Shown here: piece after piece, positions 1-7,276 of the stretch
How the letters are laid out: each line of letters starts with the position of its first letter
Numbering within the stretch: position 1 is the first letter of the stretch
Position numbers and translations under genes: made by a program
DNA from: Litorimonas sp964352855
Lineage (GTDB): Bacteria; Pseudomonadota; Alphaproteobacteria; Caulobacterales; Maricaulaceae
DNA: 64,000 nucleotides
Direction of reading: 5' to 3'
NCBI GenBank assembly: GCA_964352855.1
Contig: CAYGTR010000011.1
Location: forward strand, 1 to 64,000
Notes under the pieces: generated by a model
The model's input: only the letters and a program-made list of their open reading frames with translations
Databases searched by the model: none
What the model was told of the DNA's origin: nothing

Positions 1-20
1 AATCGCCGAAGACGGCTTGA

Positions 21-647
21 TTGATCAGGACGAAATGTAAGGGGCAAAGCTTGAGCATAGACCCCGTCACATTCTTGGATACGGGAGAGCCGGGCTACTT
101 CAACAGATACGCTTACACATTTAACGACCCCGTAAACGCAATAGACCCTGATGGGCGACAAGTTGTTACGAATGAAGAGCGAGCAATGGTTGCTAAGGGA
201 AATTTAAATGGCTTTTACCAATCGCGTTTAAAACGGGGAGATGGTTTTGGAAAAGTTGGTTTGGAATTCGGAAAAGATTTTTCCGATCAAAATGGATTAA
301 CGAAACTTGGGTCAGGTCGGTTAGCATTAGCTGTAGCAAATAAACAAATTGCCAATGGCGAGGTAGAAGGATTATCACAGGAAGCAGCACAACAGTCTCT
401 TCAAACAGAGATAGGTGAAGTTAGACAAGAATTGGCTGAAGGATATGTCAATGCCCTTGATGCAGACCAGACAGGGACACCAAATAAATTAAGTGCAACT
501 GACCAGCGGAATCTGCACGTTGATGTATTTTCTGATCATGATCTACCTGCAACTACCTTTGGTGGAGCGCCAGTTACAGGAACAGCTATCGAAGCTGAGA
601 TTTCGGACCGAGCGGTGAATTGGTGCGAAGATTGCGATAGAGGATAA
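21..647 (+). CDS. Orphan RHS C-terminal module with variable tip, partial core
   Basis: The first ~40 residues match the end of an RHS repeat-associated core (seen: DPVTFLDTGEPGYFNRYAY and NDPVNAIDPDG). The remaining ~165 residues are a tip I do not recognise, ending in WCEDCDRG. In RHS proteins the core forms a shell and the variable tip is commonly a toxin. Here there is no shell: an in-frame stop lies at 18-20, only a TTG without a clear Shine-Dalgarno is available at 21, and another frame (codons from 2) closes with a stop at 40, probably the tail of an upstream gene. This looks like an orphan tip kept downstream of a full rhs gene outside the window. The toxin role is inferred. Confidence 0.6.
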   Translation: MIRTKCKGQSLSIDPVTFLDTGEPGYFNRYAYTFNDPVNAIDPDGRQVVTNEERAMVAKGNLNGFYQSRLKRGDGFGKVGLEFGKDFSDQNGLTKLGSGRLALAVANKQIANGEVEGLSQEAAQQSLQTEIGEVRQELAEGYVNALDADQTGTPNKLSATDQRNLHVDVFSDHDLPATTFGGAPVTGTAIEAEISDRAVNWCEDCDRG

Positions 648-648
648 A

Positions 649-1338
649 GTGAAAATTGTTTCTCGACTTATATTTATCTTGATCAGTATTTTTTTAGCTT
701 CATGTTCGAATGACTCTAAGACAACAAATACTTCATCCGTCTGTCTTTCCGTTCCTAACAAATATTCGGGAGGCAACAGTTTTTTTAAGACATTACTCAA
801 AGGTATATCCGATTCAACAAATGAAGGCGTAGCAGTTATCGTTCCCAAGGAAGACCTTTATGCACGCTATAGTGGGCAAAGAGATGTAATCGACAGTTTT
901 ACCCAGTTTCTTAATTTTACTGTATCTATTCAAGACCCGAAGCTGACAGCTAAAAACAGAGAGGTAATTATAAGAACTATTCACACTCCAGCTATCAAAG
1001 CACATGAGGAGAATACGGGCGACATTCCTTTTTCTGACGCTTTCGGCCTTTGGATAATGCCTCACTATCCAACAGAAAAGTTTTTTCTAGCAATGACGAC
1101 GTATTCTGGCGAAATGCCTCACTCAGATAATTTGAAAGACTTGAATTATATTGCTTCATGCTCTTTTCGTGGACAGCCGCCCTTTGACATAAATAAAAGT
1201 CAGTTTAGTTGCACAGCAAGCTTAGATCAGAACGATGTCCTTATTCAAATTAGATTAAATGAGCAAGAATTTCAGTATAGGCAAGAGATTGATAAAATGG
1301 CTTTGGACCTGGCTAAATCTTGGCGCGTTTCATGCTAA
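649..1338 (+). CDS. Lipoprotein, possible immunity partner of the RHS tip
   Basis: The 229-residue product has a signal peptide ending in a lipobox (LASC, Cys at about residue 19), so it should be lipidated and held in the envelope. The GTG start lies one base after the stop of the RHS module, with AGAGGA upstream, so the two are translationally linked. I recognise no domain in the mature part. The region is clearly richer in A+T than the housekeeping genes that follow. A gene placed tightly after an RHS tip is often its immunity gene; that role is inferred from position only. Confidence 0.6.
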   Translation: MKIVSRLIFILISIFLASCSNDSKTTNTSSVCLSVPNKYSGGNSFFKTLLKGISDSTNEGVAVIVPKEDLYARYSGQRDVIDSFTQFLNFTVSIQDPKLTAKNREVIIRTIHTPAIKAHEENTGDIPFSDAFGLWIMPHYPTEKFFLAMTTYSGEMPHSDNLKDLNYIASCSFRGQPPFDINKSQFSCTASLDQNDVLIQIRLNEQEFQYRQEIDKMALDLAKSWRVSC

Positions 1339-1456
1339 TGGCGCTTTACTGTTAGTAGCAAACTACAATCACTGTCGATCTAAGCGTATGACGTAGAGGA
1401 GGACTTTATAGAAATATCTTAAATCGCATATAGGGTCAGTCCTCTTACTTAAATCC

Positions 1457-1487
1457 AAAAAACCTCTTCGTTTTGAAGGGGTTTTTT
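1457..1487 (+). terminator. Rho-independent terminator after the RHS island
   Basis: A 13-bp stem (AAAAAACCTCTTC with GAAGGGGTTTTTT, one T-G pair) around a 5-base loop runs into a T-rich tract. It separates the AT-rich island from chpT. Confidence 0.8.
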
Positions 1488-1548
1488 ATTTGGCAATTAC
1501 GACAAATCAATTCACAAGATAAAAAAGCTTTCGTCGGAGCCTGAAATC

Positions 1549-2205
1549 ATGAGTGCAGTTGTTATCAAATTGACCCCTTCCAGCCTTGCGGCTTTGATGT
1601 GTTCGCGGATTTGTCATGATCTCATCAGCCCGATTGGTGCTTTGGGCACAGCGATCGAAATCCTGAATGATGAAGGCAATTCGGACATGCATGATGACGC
1701 GATTGATCTGGTTAAAAATTCTTCGCGGCAAGCCAATGCAAAACTGAACTATCTGCGCGACGCCTTTGGGGCGGCAGGGTCGGCCCCCGGCATTATTCCC
1801 GCGTCCGATATTAAAGCCAAAACAGAAAACATGTATGCCGATGGGAAAGCGAGTTTTAATTGGCAACTGAAATCAAACGGTTTGGACAAAGCCCGCGCGC
1901 GTTTGCTCTTAAATCTTATCATGTTGGCTGTCGGGGCCATCCCACGTGGCGGTGAGATCACAATTTCCGACGAAGATGACGGCGGGAGTCTTATCTTAAA
2001 AGCAACCGGCCGACGGGCGCGGCTTGATCCGAATATTGAGAAAGCGCTTTTGGGCAAAGCGCCGGAAGACGGATTTGACGGTCGCACGATACAGCCTTTT
2101 TACACAGGTATGATCGCGAGAGAATTACAAGGTAATATTACAACCCGCGTTATCGAGGAATCTGTCACATTTACGGCGACGACGACCCTGTCTGCGCCTG
2201 CATAA
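1549..2205 (+). CDS. chpT: Histidine phosphotransferase ChpT
   Basis: The 218-residue protein has the ChpT arrangement: an N-terminal dimerisation and phosphotransfer helix pair with the phospho-accepting His23 in CHDLISP, followed by a degenerate ATPase-like fold (about residues 100-210) without ATP-binding boxes. In Caulobacter, ChpT carries phosphate from the hybrid kinase CckA to CtrA and CpdR, so it is central to the cell-cycle phosphorelay. The next three genes, on the same strand, encode CheA-, CheY- and CheR-like proteins. Length and motif fit the family well. Confidence 0.88.
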   Translation: MSAVVIKLTPSSLAALMCSRICHDLISPIGALGTAIEILNDEGNSDMHDDAIDLVKNSSRQANAKLNYLRDAFGAAGSAPGIIPASDIKAKTENMYADGKASFNWQLKSNGLDKARARLLLNLIMLAVGAIPRGGEITISDEDDGGSLILKATGRRARLDPNIEKALLGKAPEDGFDGRTIQPFYTGMIARELQGNITTRVIEESVTFTATTTLSAPA

Positions 2206-2334
2206 GCCCCTCATAAATCTCTAAAAATCTGACTTGGCTTTAGTCCGTCTTAACTCTTTTGGGTCATGACTACCCACGACGCATCGGTCTTATCCGTGAC
2301 GTCTAGGATGTAAACGAATTCGGATGACCTCTTT

Positions 2335-3435
2335 ATGGGCGATAGCATTAAACAAGCTCGCGCGTTCATGCGTTGCTGCGAAGACGCCCTGTCAGACTTG
2401 GCAGAGGCTTCGCCGACGCAAGCGATCACGGCCCTGACATCTATTCAATCAGGGGCAAAGCTCAACCATGCGCGGGCCATTTATCGTGCCGCACAAGACG
2501 CGATTGAAACTGTTTCCTCTGCAGGAAGACTCGATGACCGCGTTACCACACTCTTTCACCTGATCCGCCAATATGAAGCGGGAGTTGCAGAGATGGAAGC
2601 CCATGAAGTCTCAGATGATCTGTCCTCTGAAAATATGCCAGAGGAAGAAGCCCCCGTCGATCCCGCGCTAGTCGAACCCGCACCAAATCATGAGCATGAA
2701 GTCATAAAAGTTGATTTTTCGGACGAAGCCCGCCGCCTGCGTGCCGTCGAGGCTCTCTCGGACACACTGCCTTTGGCCAAAGACAATGAGGCACCCGCGT
2801 TGAAAACGCTGCTGGCGATGTCACAAGGCAAAGACATAGACGTAAAAGAGGATGCAATCGTTGAAACAATCGTGTCTCTACAGCCGTCTGCAAAGAAAGT
2901 ATCAAAGATCACATTAGAGAGCTTTATCAGCGATGTCGTGCAGCAGGGTCTGACATTTGCCCGTCAAAACGAAGTGACACTCAGTCTCTCCTATGACATG
3001 GGCACAATTGCCCTATCCGAAGCGAAAGCCAAAAAAATAAAACACCGTATGGAGCGTTGGTTAGGCTGCCTCGTTCGCCACATTGCATCACAATCTGAAA
3101 AAGGGGCCCTCGCCCATATTGATTTGAGCGCGACGCCGGCAGCTGTGACCCTATCAGCGACCGCGCCTGCTTTGGCAGATGATGTCTTACACTCCGCGTC
3201 TGATAAAAACTTTATCAAACAGAGCCATAATGCTGAGACCAATATGTTGAGCCTGCATTTGTCTTTGACAGAGGGTGCACCGCTATTGAAGACCGTAAAA
3301 ACACCCGTCGAAGAAGGTATTGGTGCCCGTTTGGACGCGCTGCTGTCAGAGGACCAAGCCTTTGAGGGTTTCGATCTGGCAGAGAGTAACCTGTTAGCCT
3401 TTGAGCCGAGCGCCTCGCAGAAACGAGTCTCATGA
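2335..3435 (+). CDS. CheA-related protein without kinase boxes, linked to chpT
   Basis: A 366-residue cytoplasmic protein. The N-terminal ~95 residues look helical, an acidic proline-rich linker follows (about 95-125), and residues ~190-290 faintly recall the ATPase domain of CheA (LGCLVRHIASQSEKG at the place of the N-box). No G-box or intact N-box is visible, so kinase activity is unlikely. It shares a 4-base ATGA overlap with the next gene, a CheY-like receiver. I infer a scaffold or signalling partner of that receiver. The family assignment rests on weak similarity and context. Confidence 0.55.
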   Translation: MGDSIKQARAFMRCCEDALSDLAEASPTQAITALTSIQSGAKLNHARAIYRAAQDAIETVSSAGRLDDRVTTLFHLIRQYEAGVAEMEAHEVSDDLSSENMPEEEAPVDPALVEPAPNHEHEVIKVDFSDEARRLRAVEALSDTLPLAKDNEAPALKTLLAMSQGKDIDVKEDAIVETIVSLQPSAKKVSKITLESFISDVVQQGLTFARQNEVTLSLSYDMGTIALSEAKAKKIKHRMERWLGCLVRHIASQSEKGALAHIDLSATPAAVTLSATAPALADDVLHSASDKNFIKQSHNAETNMLSLHLSLTEGAPLLKTVKTPVEEGIGARLDALLSEDQAFEGFDLAESNLLAFEPSASQKRVS

Positions 3436-3809
3436 TGAGCGTTAAAAAAACCTGCCTGATTGTCGACGATTCCCGCATGATAAGACGCGTGGCGTCTCGT
3501 ATTCTGAAAGATATGGGGTTTGACGCGTCAGAAGCCCCCAATGGTCAGGAAGCTTTGGATGCCTGCCGCCTCTTCATGCCGGATGCCATTTTATTGGATT
3601 GGAATATGCCGATCATGGATGGGTTCGGATTTTTGAAAGCCCTGCGGCAAGAGCCGGGCGGGGATAAACCCACAGTCATATTCTGTACAGCAGAACGCAG
3701 TGTCGAACGCATTACCGAAGCCCTGCAAAACGGGGCAGACGAATATATTATGAAGCCCTTTGATTCTGATATTATTGAATCGAAATTTCAATTGGCAGGG
3801 CTGCTCTAA
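3432..3809 (+). CDS. Single-domain response regulator, CheY-like
   Basis: A stand-alone receiver of 125 residues. The acidic pair is in VDDSR (residues 11-15), the phosphoacceptor Asp56 in LLDWNMP, the switch Thr86 in FCTAE and the conserved Lys108 in IMKPF, so all signalling residues are present. There is no output domain; it must act through protein contacts. Its start ATG overlaps the preceding stop (ATGA) and a second ATG follows at once. The cheR-like gene starts 3 bases after its stop. The phosphodonor may be ChpT or a distant kinase; this cannot be read from sequence. Confidence 0.85.
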   Translation: MMSVKKTCLIVDDSRMIRRVASRILKDMGFDASEAPNGQEALDACRLFMPDAILLDWNMPIMDGFGFLKALRQEPGGDKPTVIFCTAERSVERITEALQNGADEYIMKPFDSDIIESKFQLAGLL

Positions 3810-3811
3810 CC

Positions 3812-4747
3812 ATGTCACGCGTGCTGTCACTTAACGCGTCTTATTATGAAGCCTTAAAACGGCTGACCCTTGAGCTTGCAGGCGTAAATCTCGGCTCTGA
3901 TCATGCTTTTCTGGTAGAAACGCGCTTATCAGCTCTCGCGCGCCGCGAAGGCTTTACCTCCTTAGAGGCTTTAGTGACCCAGCTCTTTAGTAATGGAGAG
4001 ACCAAACTCGCCGTTCAAGTTGTGTCTGCCTTATTGGAACGCGATACACATTTTAACAAAGATCCTAAGAGCTTTAACCGCTTGACCAATGAAATTCTGC
4101 CGCAGCTTTATGCCGTGCGGGGAGGCGGCCATATTCGTCTACTGTCTTTTGGCTGTGCGGCGGGACAAGAAGCCTATGGCATGGCCATGGCTTATGAGCG
4201 TGTAAAGGGCGATTACCCCGGCATGCGGCTCGAGATTGTGGGTGTGGATTATCCCTCCGCTGCCTTAGACCGTGCCCGTGAAGGCCGTTACACACATTTC
4301 GATGTCCAACGCGGTTTACCGGCACGAGACCTAATAAAATTCTTCACGCCCGCGCCTGAAATCGGCAGCTCGGATTGGATCGTCAAAGATAAATTGAAAG
4401 ACTATGTGCGTTTTGAAGATGTGCATTTGCTCTCAAGCCTCGGGACCCTCCCGAAGTTTCATGGCGTCTTATTCCGCGGGGCTCTGCCGCATTATTCGGC
4501 CCCTGCGCAAGTGCGGGTTCTGCGCGGCCTCTCATCCTTAGTGCTGCCTTTTGGGTTCCTTTTGCTGGGCAGCAAAGAGAGCCTCAACCATATCAATTTT
4601 GGGTTTGACCTCGTCGGGGAAACAAAGGGGCTCTATCAAAAGCGTGAAGAGGTTATTGAAGACATCGAACCCCTCGAAGACCCAACTGTCAAAAAACCAA
4701 ATGGGTATGACACCTTTGACAAAGCGCGGGCCAAAAAACACGCTTAA
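3812..4747 (+). CDS. CheR-like methyltransferase, divergent
   Basis: The 311-residue product follows the CheR layout: N-terminal helical domain (to ~75), then a SAM-dependent methyltransferase fold with GCAAGQE (114-120) at the SAM loop and FDVQRGLP near the middle. Canonical CheR proteins methylate glutamates of chemoreceptors. Several signature positions differ: ERDTHFNKDP replaces TTNETYFFRD, and the segment that is usually CRNVLIYF reads FRGALPHYS. Substrate and activity are therefore uncertain. It is the last gene of the chpT cluster, and no chemoreceptor gene lies in the window. Confidence 0.75.
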   Translation: MSRVLSLNASYYEALKRLTLELAGVNLGSDHAFLVETRLSALARREGFTSLEALVTQLFSNGETKLAVQVVSALLERDTHFNKDPKSFNRLTNEILPQLYAVRGGGHIRLLSFGCAAGQEAYGMAMAYERVKGDYPGMRLEIVGVDYPSAALDRAREGRYTHFDVQRGLPARDLIKFFTPAPEIGSSDWIVKDKLKDYVRFEDVHLLSSLGTLPKFHGVLFRGALPHYSAPAQVRVLRGLSSLVLPFGFLLLGSKESLNHINFGFDLVGETKGLYQKREEVIEDIEPLEDPTVKKPNGYDTFDKARAKKHA

Positions 4748-4877
4748 CGCCCCTTGTGACTTACCACAGCCCCTCCCCTGCCATGACGGTTGACGGATTG
4801 CCCGTAAAACGTCAAAACGCGCCTCTATTCCTGCGGGTCACGGCCCGTGCTTATTTTGTGCGAAAGACCTGCCCCTC

Positions 4878-5948
4878 ATGGCTGATATTGACAGTTTAAA
4901 ATCCAAAATCACGGCGCAGATTGACGCGGCGGCTGATCTACAGGCGCTTGATGATATTCGCGTGGCGGCACTCGGCAAAAAAGGCGAAGTCAGCCTGATG
5001 ATGCGGGAGCTCGGCAAAATGAGCGTCGAGGAGAAAAAAGTCATGGGCCCGGCGCTAAACGGGTTAAAGAATGATTTGAACGCCCTTATCGAAACAAAGA
5101 AAACAGCCCTCGAAAATGCCGCGCTTGATGCGGCCTTGGCTTCTGAGACGATGGATATGTCACTGCCGATAAAACGGGCGAAAGGCACGCTCCATCCCGT
5201 GCCGCAAGTCATGGAAGAAATGGCTGTTATCTTTTCCGATATGGGCTTTTCCGTCGCCGAAGGCCCAGACATCGAAGATGATTTCCATAATTTCACGGCA
5301 CTGAACTTCCCGCCCGGGCATCCAGCACGTGATATGCACGACACGTTTTTTATGAGTGCCATCAAAGGTGAGGACGAAAAGAAAGTCTTAAGAACACATA
5401 CTTCGCCTGTGCAGATCAGAACCATGATCAATCAAAAGCCACCTATCCGCATCATCGCACCCGGTCGGACATATCGCTGTGACAGCGACCAAACCCACAC
5501 GCCGATGTTTCATCAGGTCGAAGGACTCGTGATTGATAAAGACATTCACATGGGCCACCTCAAAGGGGTACTCATGGATTTCGTCAGCGCATTTTTTGAA
5601 ACAGATGTCGATGTGCAATTCCGCCCGCATCACTTTCCTTTCACAGAGCCGTCCGCCGAAATGGATGTGCGCTATGAACGGGACGGCGCGTCGATTAAAA
5701 TCGGCCAAGGCGAGAAATGGATGGAAATTTTGGGCTGCGGCATGGTGCACCCCAATGTTCTGCGCGCCTGTGGCCTTGACCCCAATGAATATCAAGGCTT
5801 CGCCTTTGGCATGGGCGTCGACCGCCTCGCTATGCTCAAATACGGCATGCCGGACCTGCGCGACATGTTCGCCGCCGACACACGTTGGTTAGGCCATTAC
5901 GGCTTTGATCCGCTCTTGCAGGCCAATTTGGCAACGGGGTTATCATGA
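4878..5948 (+). CDS. pheS: Phenylalanyl-tRNA synthetase alpha subunit
   Basis: A class II aminoacyl-tRNA synthetase subunit of 356 residues, normal for the family. The N-terminal ~85 residues form the tRNA-binding coiled coil; the catalytic core follows, with the ARDMHDTFF and RTHTSPVQ segments and class II motif 3 in GMGVDRLAMLKYG near the C-terminus. With PheT it forms the alpha2-beta2 enzyme that charges tRNA-Phe in the cytoplasm. Its stop overlaps the start of the next gene (ATGA), which is not pheT. Confidence 0.97.
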   Translation: MADIDSLKSKITAQIDAAADLQALDDIRVAALGKKGEVSLMMRELGKMSVEEKKVMGPALNGLKNDLNALIETKKTALENAALDAALASETMDMSLPIKRAKGTLHPVPQVMEEMAVIFSDMGFSVAEGPDIEDDFHNFTALNFPPGHPARDMHDTFFMSAIKGEDEKKVLRTHTSPVQIRTMINQKPPIRIIAPGRTYRCDSDQTHTPMFHQVEGLVIDKDIHMGHLKGVLMDFVSAFFETDVDVQFRPHHFPFTEPSAEMDVRYERDGASIKIGQGEKWMEILGCGMVHPNVLRACGLDPNEYQGFAFGMGVDRLAMLKYGMPDLRDMFAADTRWLGHYGFDPLLQANLATGLS

Positions 5949-6679
5949 CTGACACAGATCCAACACGCGGTATTGAACTGGATAAGCAGCCGCATAAATC
6001 TATTCTTAAGCGAATTGATATTGGCTTGATGACAGGTCTCTGTGCACTACTGATTTCTTTTGTCGGCGTGATTACCTCACGGGCGACGTTCAATATGAAC
6101 CAAGAGACACAGAAGGCGCGTGTTCTCCCGATTATTGATATTGATATGGGGTATATCGGCAAGCCTGATGCGCAAGGCGTGATGAAACAATATTTCGAAG
6201 TGACGCTGAATAATGTCGGCGCAGGTATCGCGCATATACAATCTGTCACGCCAACACGCATTTCTCATATTCAAGAAGACAAACCATCAAATGTTGAAAC
6301 GCAACCAATAGAGAGTTTCGAAGAATTCGAAGCATCTATCATGACAGGCCGTATGCGGAGCTGGGCGACCCTTACTGAGACACCAGCCGCAGGTTATGTG
6401 CGGGCAGGCGAAAGCGTGACGCCTGTCTCTTATCGTATGGGCGCAGCAGAGAGCGACCTCTCCGCCTATTTACGCGGGGAATGGGGCATGCCGATGGAAG
6501 ACCTCGACCTGACAGTCTGTTACTGTTCTGTCTTCGAAGATTGCTGGACAATTAATTACGTTGACCGCAAAACACCGAAGCCTGTTAAGTCTTGCGGTAT
6601 TGATGACGTGCCTGTCGATATGTTCCAAAGCTATATTGATCAACGCATCGCCAAACGCCAAGCCGCGAATAATGAGTAA
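5945..6679 (+). CDS. Membrane-anchored protein with CYCSVFxxCW motif, copy 1
   Basis: A 244-residue protein with one predicted transmembrane segment (about residues 26-48) and a larger domain on the far side, probably periplasmic. That domain begins with a beta-rich stretch (LPIIDIDMG, FEVTLNNVG) and carries VCYCSVFEDCW near the C-terminus. I recognise no named family. It overlaps the pheS stop by four bases, and the following gene is a relative that shares the motif and the order of segments. The three cysteines in the motif suggest a disulfide or metal site; that is inference. Confidence 0.75.
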   Translation: MTDTDPTRGIELDKQPHKSILKRIDIGLMTGLCALLISFVGVITSRATFNMNQETQKARVLPIIDIDMGYIGKPDAQGVMKQYFEVTLNNVGAGIAHIQSVTPTRISHIQEDKPSNVETQPIESFEEFEASIMTGRMRSWATLTETPAAGYVRAGESVTPVSYRMGAAESDLSAYLRGEWGMPMEDLDLTVCYCSVFEDCWTINYVDRKTPKPVKSCGIDDVPVDMFQSYIDQRIAKRQAANNE

Positions 6680-7259
6680 AGCCTCCACAAAAAAGAGCTG
6701 GAAAGTCTCTGCTGCGCAAGTTACCGCGACCGCGGCGATTGTGACGAGTATCGTCGCGCTCGCTGTCTCTATCTATGAAACACGTATCATGCGCAGTTGG
6801 CAGCAAGCCAGCACACAGCCCATTGTTGAAATTCAACTCGAAACAGCGCCCCTTGCGACCCCTGTTATTATAGATATTTATCTTAAAAATATGGGACAAG
6901 GCACAGCCTATGTTCAAGGCATCAAAGCCACATATGAAGACGAGATTATTGAATTTAAAACACTGCCGCAATATTGGCCTGGACAAAATGCGGAGGGCGT
7001 AAAAAAATCAGAAACACGGCCTTATCGGGGGTATTTAGGCCCGAATGACTCCAAACATCCGATCTCGATAAATTGGACACCCAAAGTCGAAGACGCTCAG
7101 CCCTTAAGCCTTGGACATCTGCAAGAACTTTATTCCAAAATTGAAAAGACGGAAATCTCGGTGTGTTATTGCAGCGTCTTTGAACGGTGTTGGATAAGCG
7201 ATTTTAAGTCACAATCACGGGTAAAATTAACCCCGGTCTGCCCTGCAGATTATACGTAA
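6672..7259 (+). CDS. Membrane-anchored protein with CYCSVFxxCW motif, copy 2
   Basis: A 195-residue relative of the preceding product: a lysine-rich N-terminus, one transmembrane segment (about 13-34), a beta-rich part (QPIVEIQLE, IDIYLKNMG) and VCYCSVFERCW near the end. The ATG at 6672 overlaps the upstream gene by eight bases and fits the domain better than longer in-frame starts. pheT begins 17 bases downstream, so both copies lie in the same transcription unit as pheS and pheT. Function unknown. Confidence 0.75.
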   Translation: MSKASTKKSWKVSAAQVTATAAIVTSIVALAVSIYETRIMRSWQQASTQPIVEIQLETAPLATPVIIDIYLKNMGQGTAYVQGIKATYEDEIIEFKTLPQYWPGQNAEGVKKSETRPYRGYLGPNDSKHPISINWTPKVEDAQPLSLGHLQELYSKIEKTEISVCYCSVFERCWISDFKSQSRVKLTPVCPADYT

Positions 7260-7276
7260 GACAGTAGGTCAAAAAC

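Noticed and set aside
1399..1444. GAGGACT/AGTCCTC inverted repeat in the island, as an attachment site
   Set aside because: Arms of 7 bp with 32 bases between, no direct repeat partner and no integrase.
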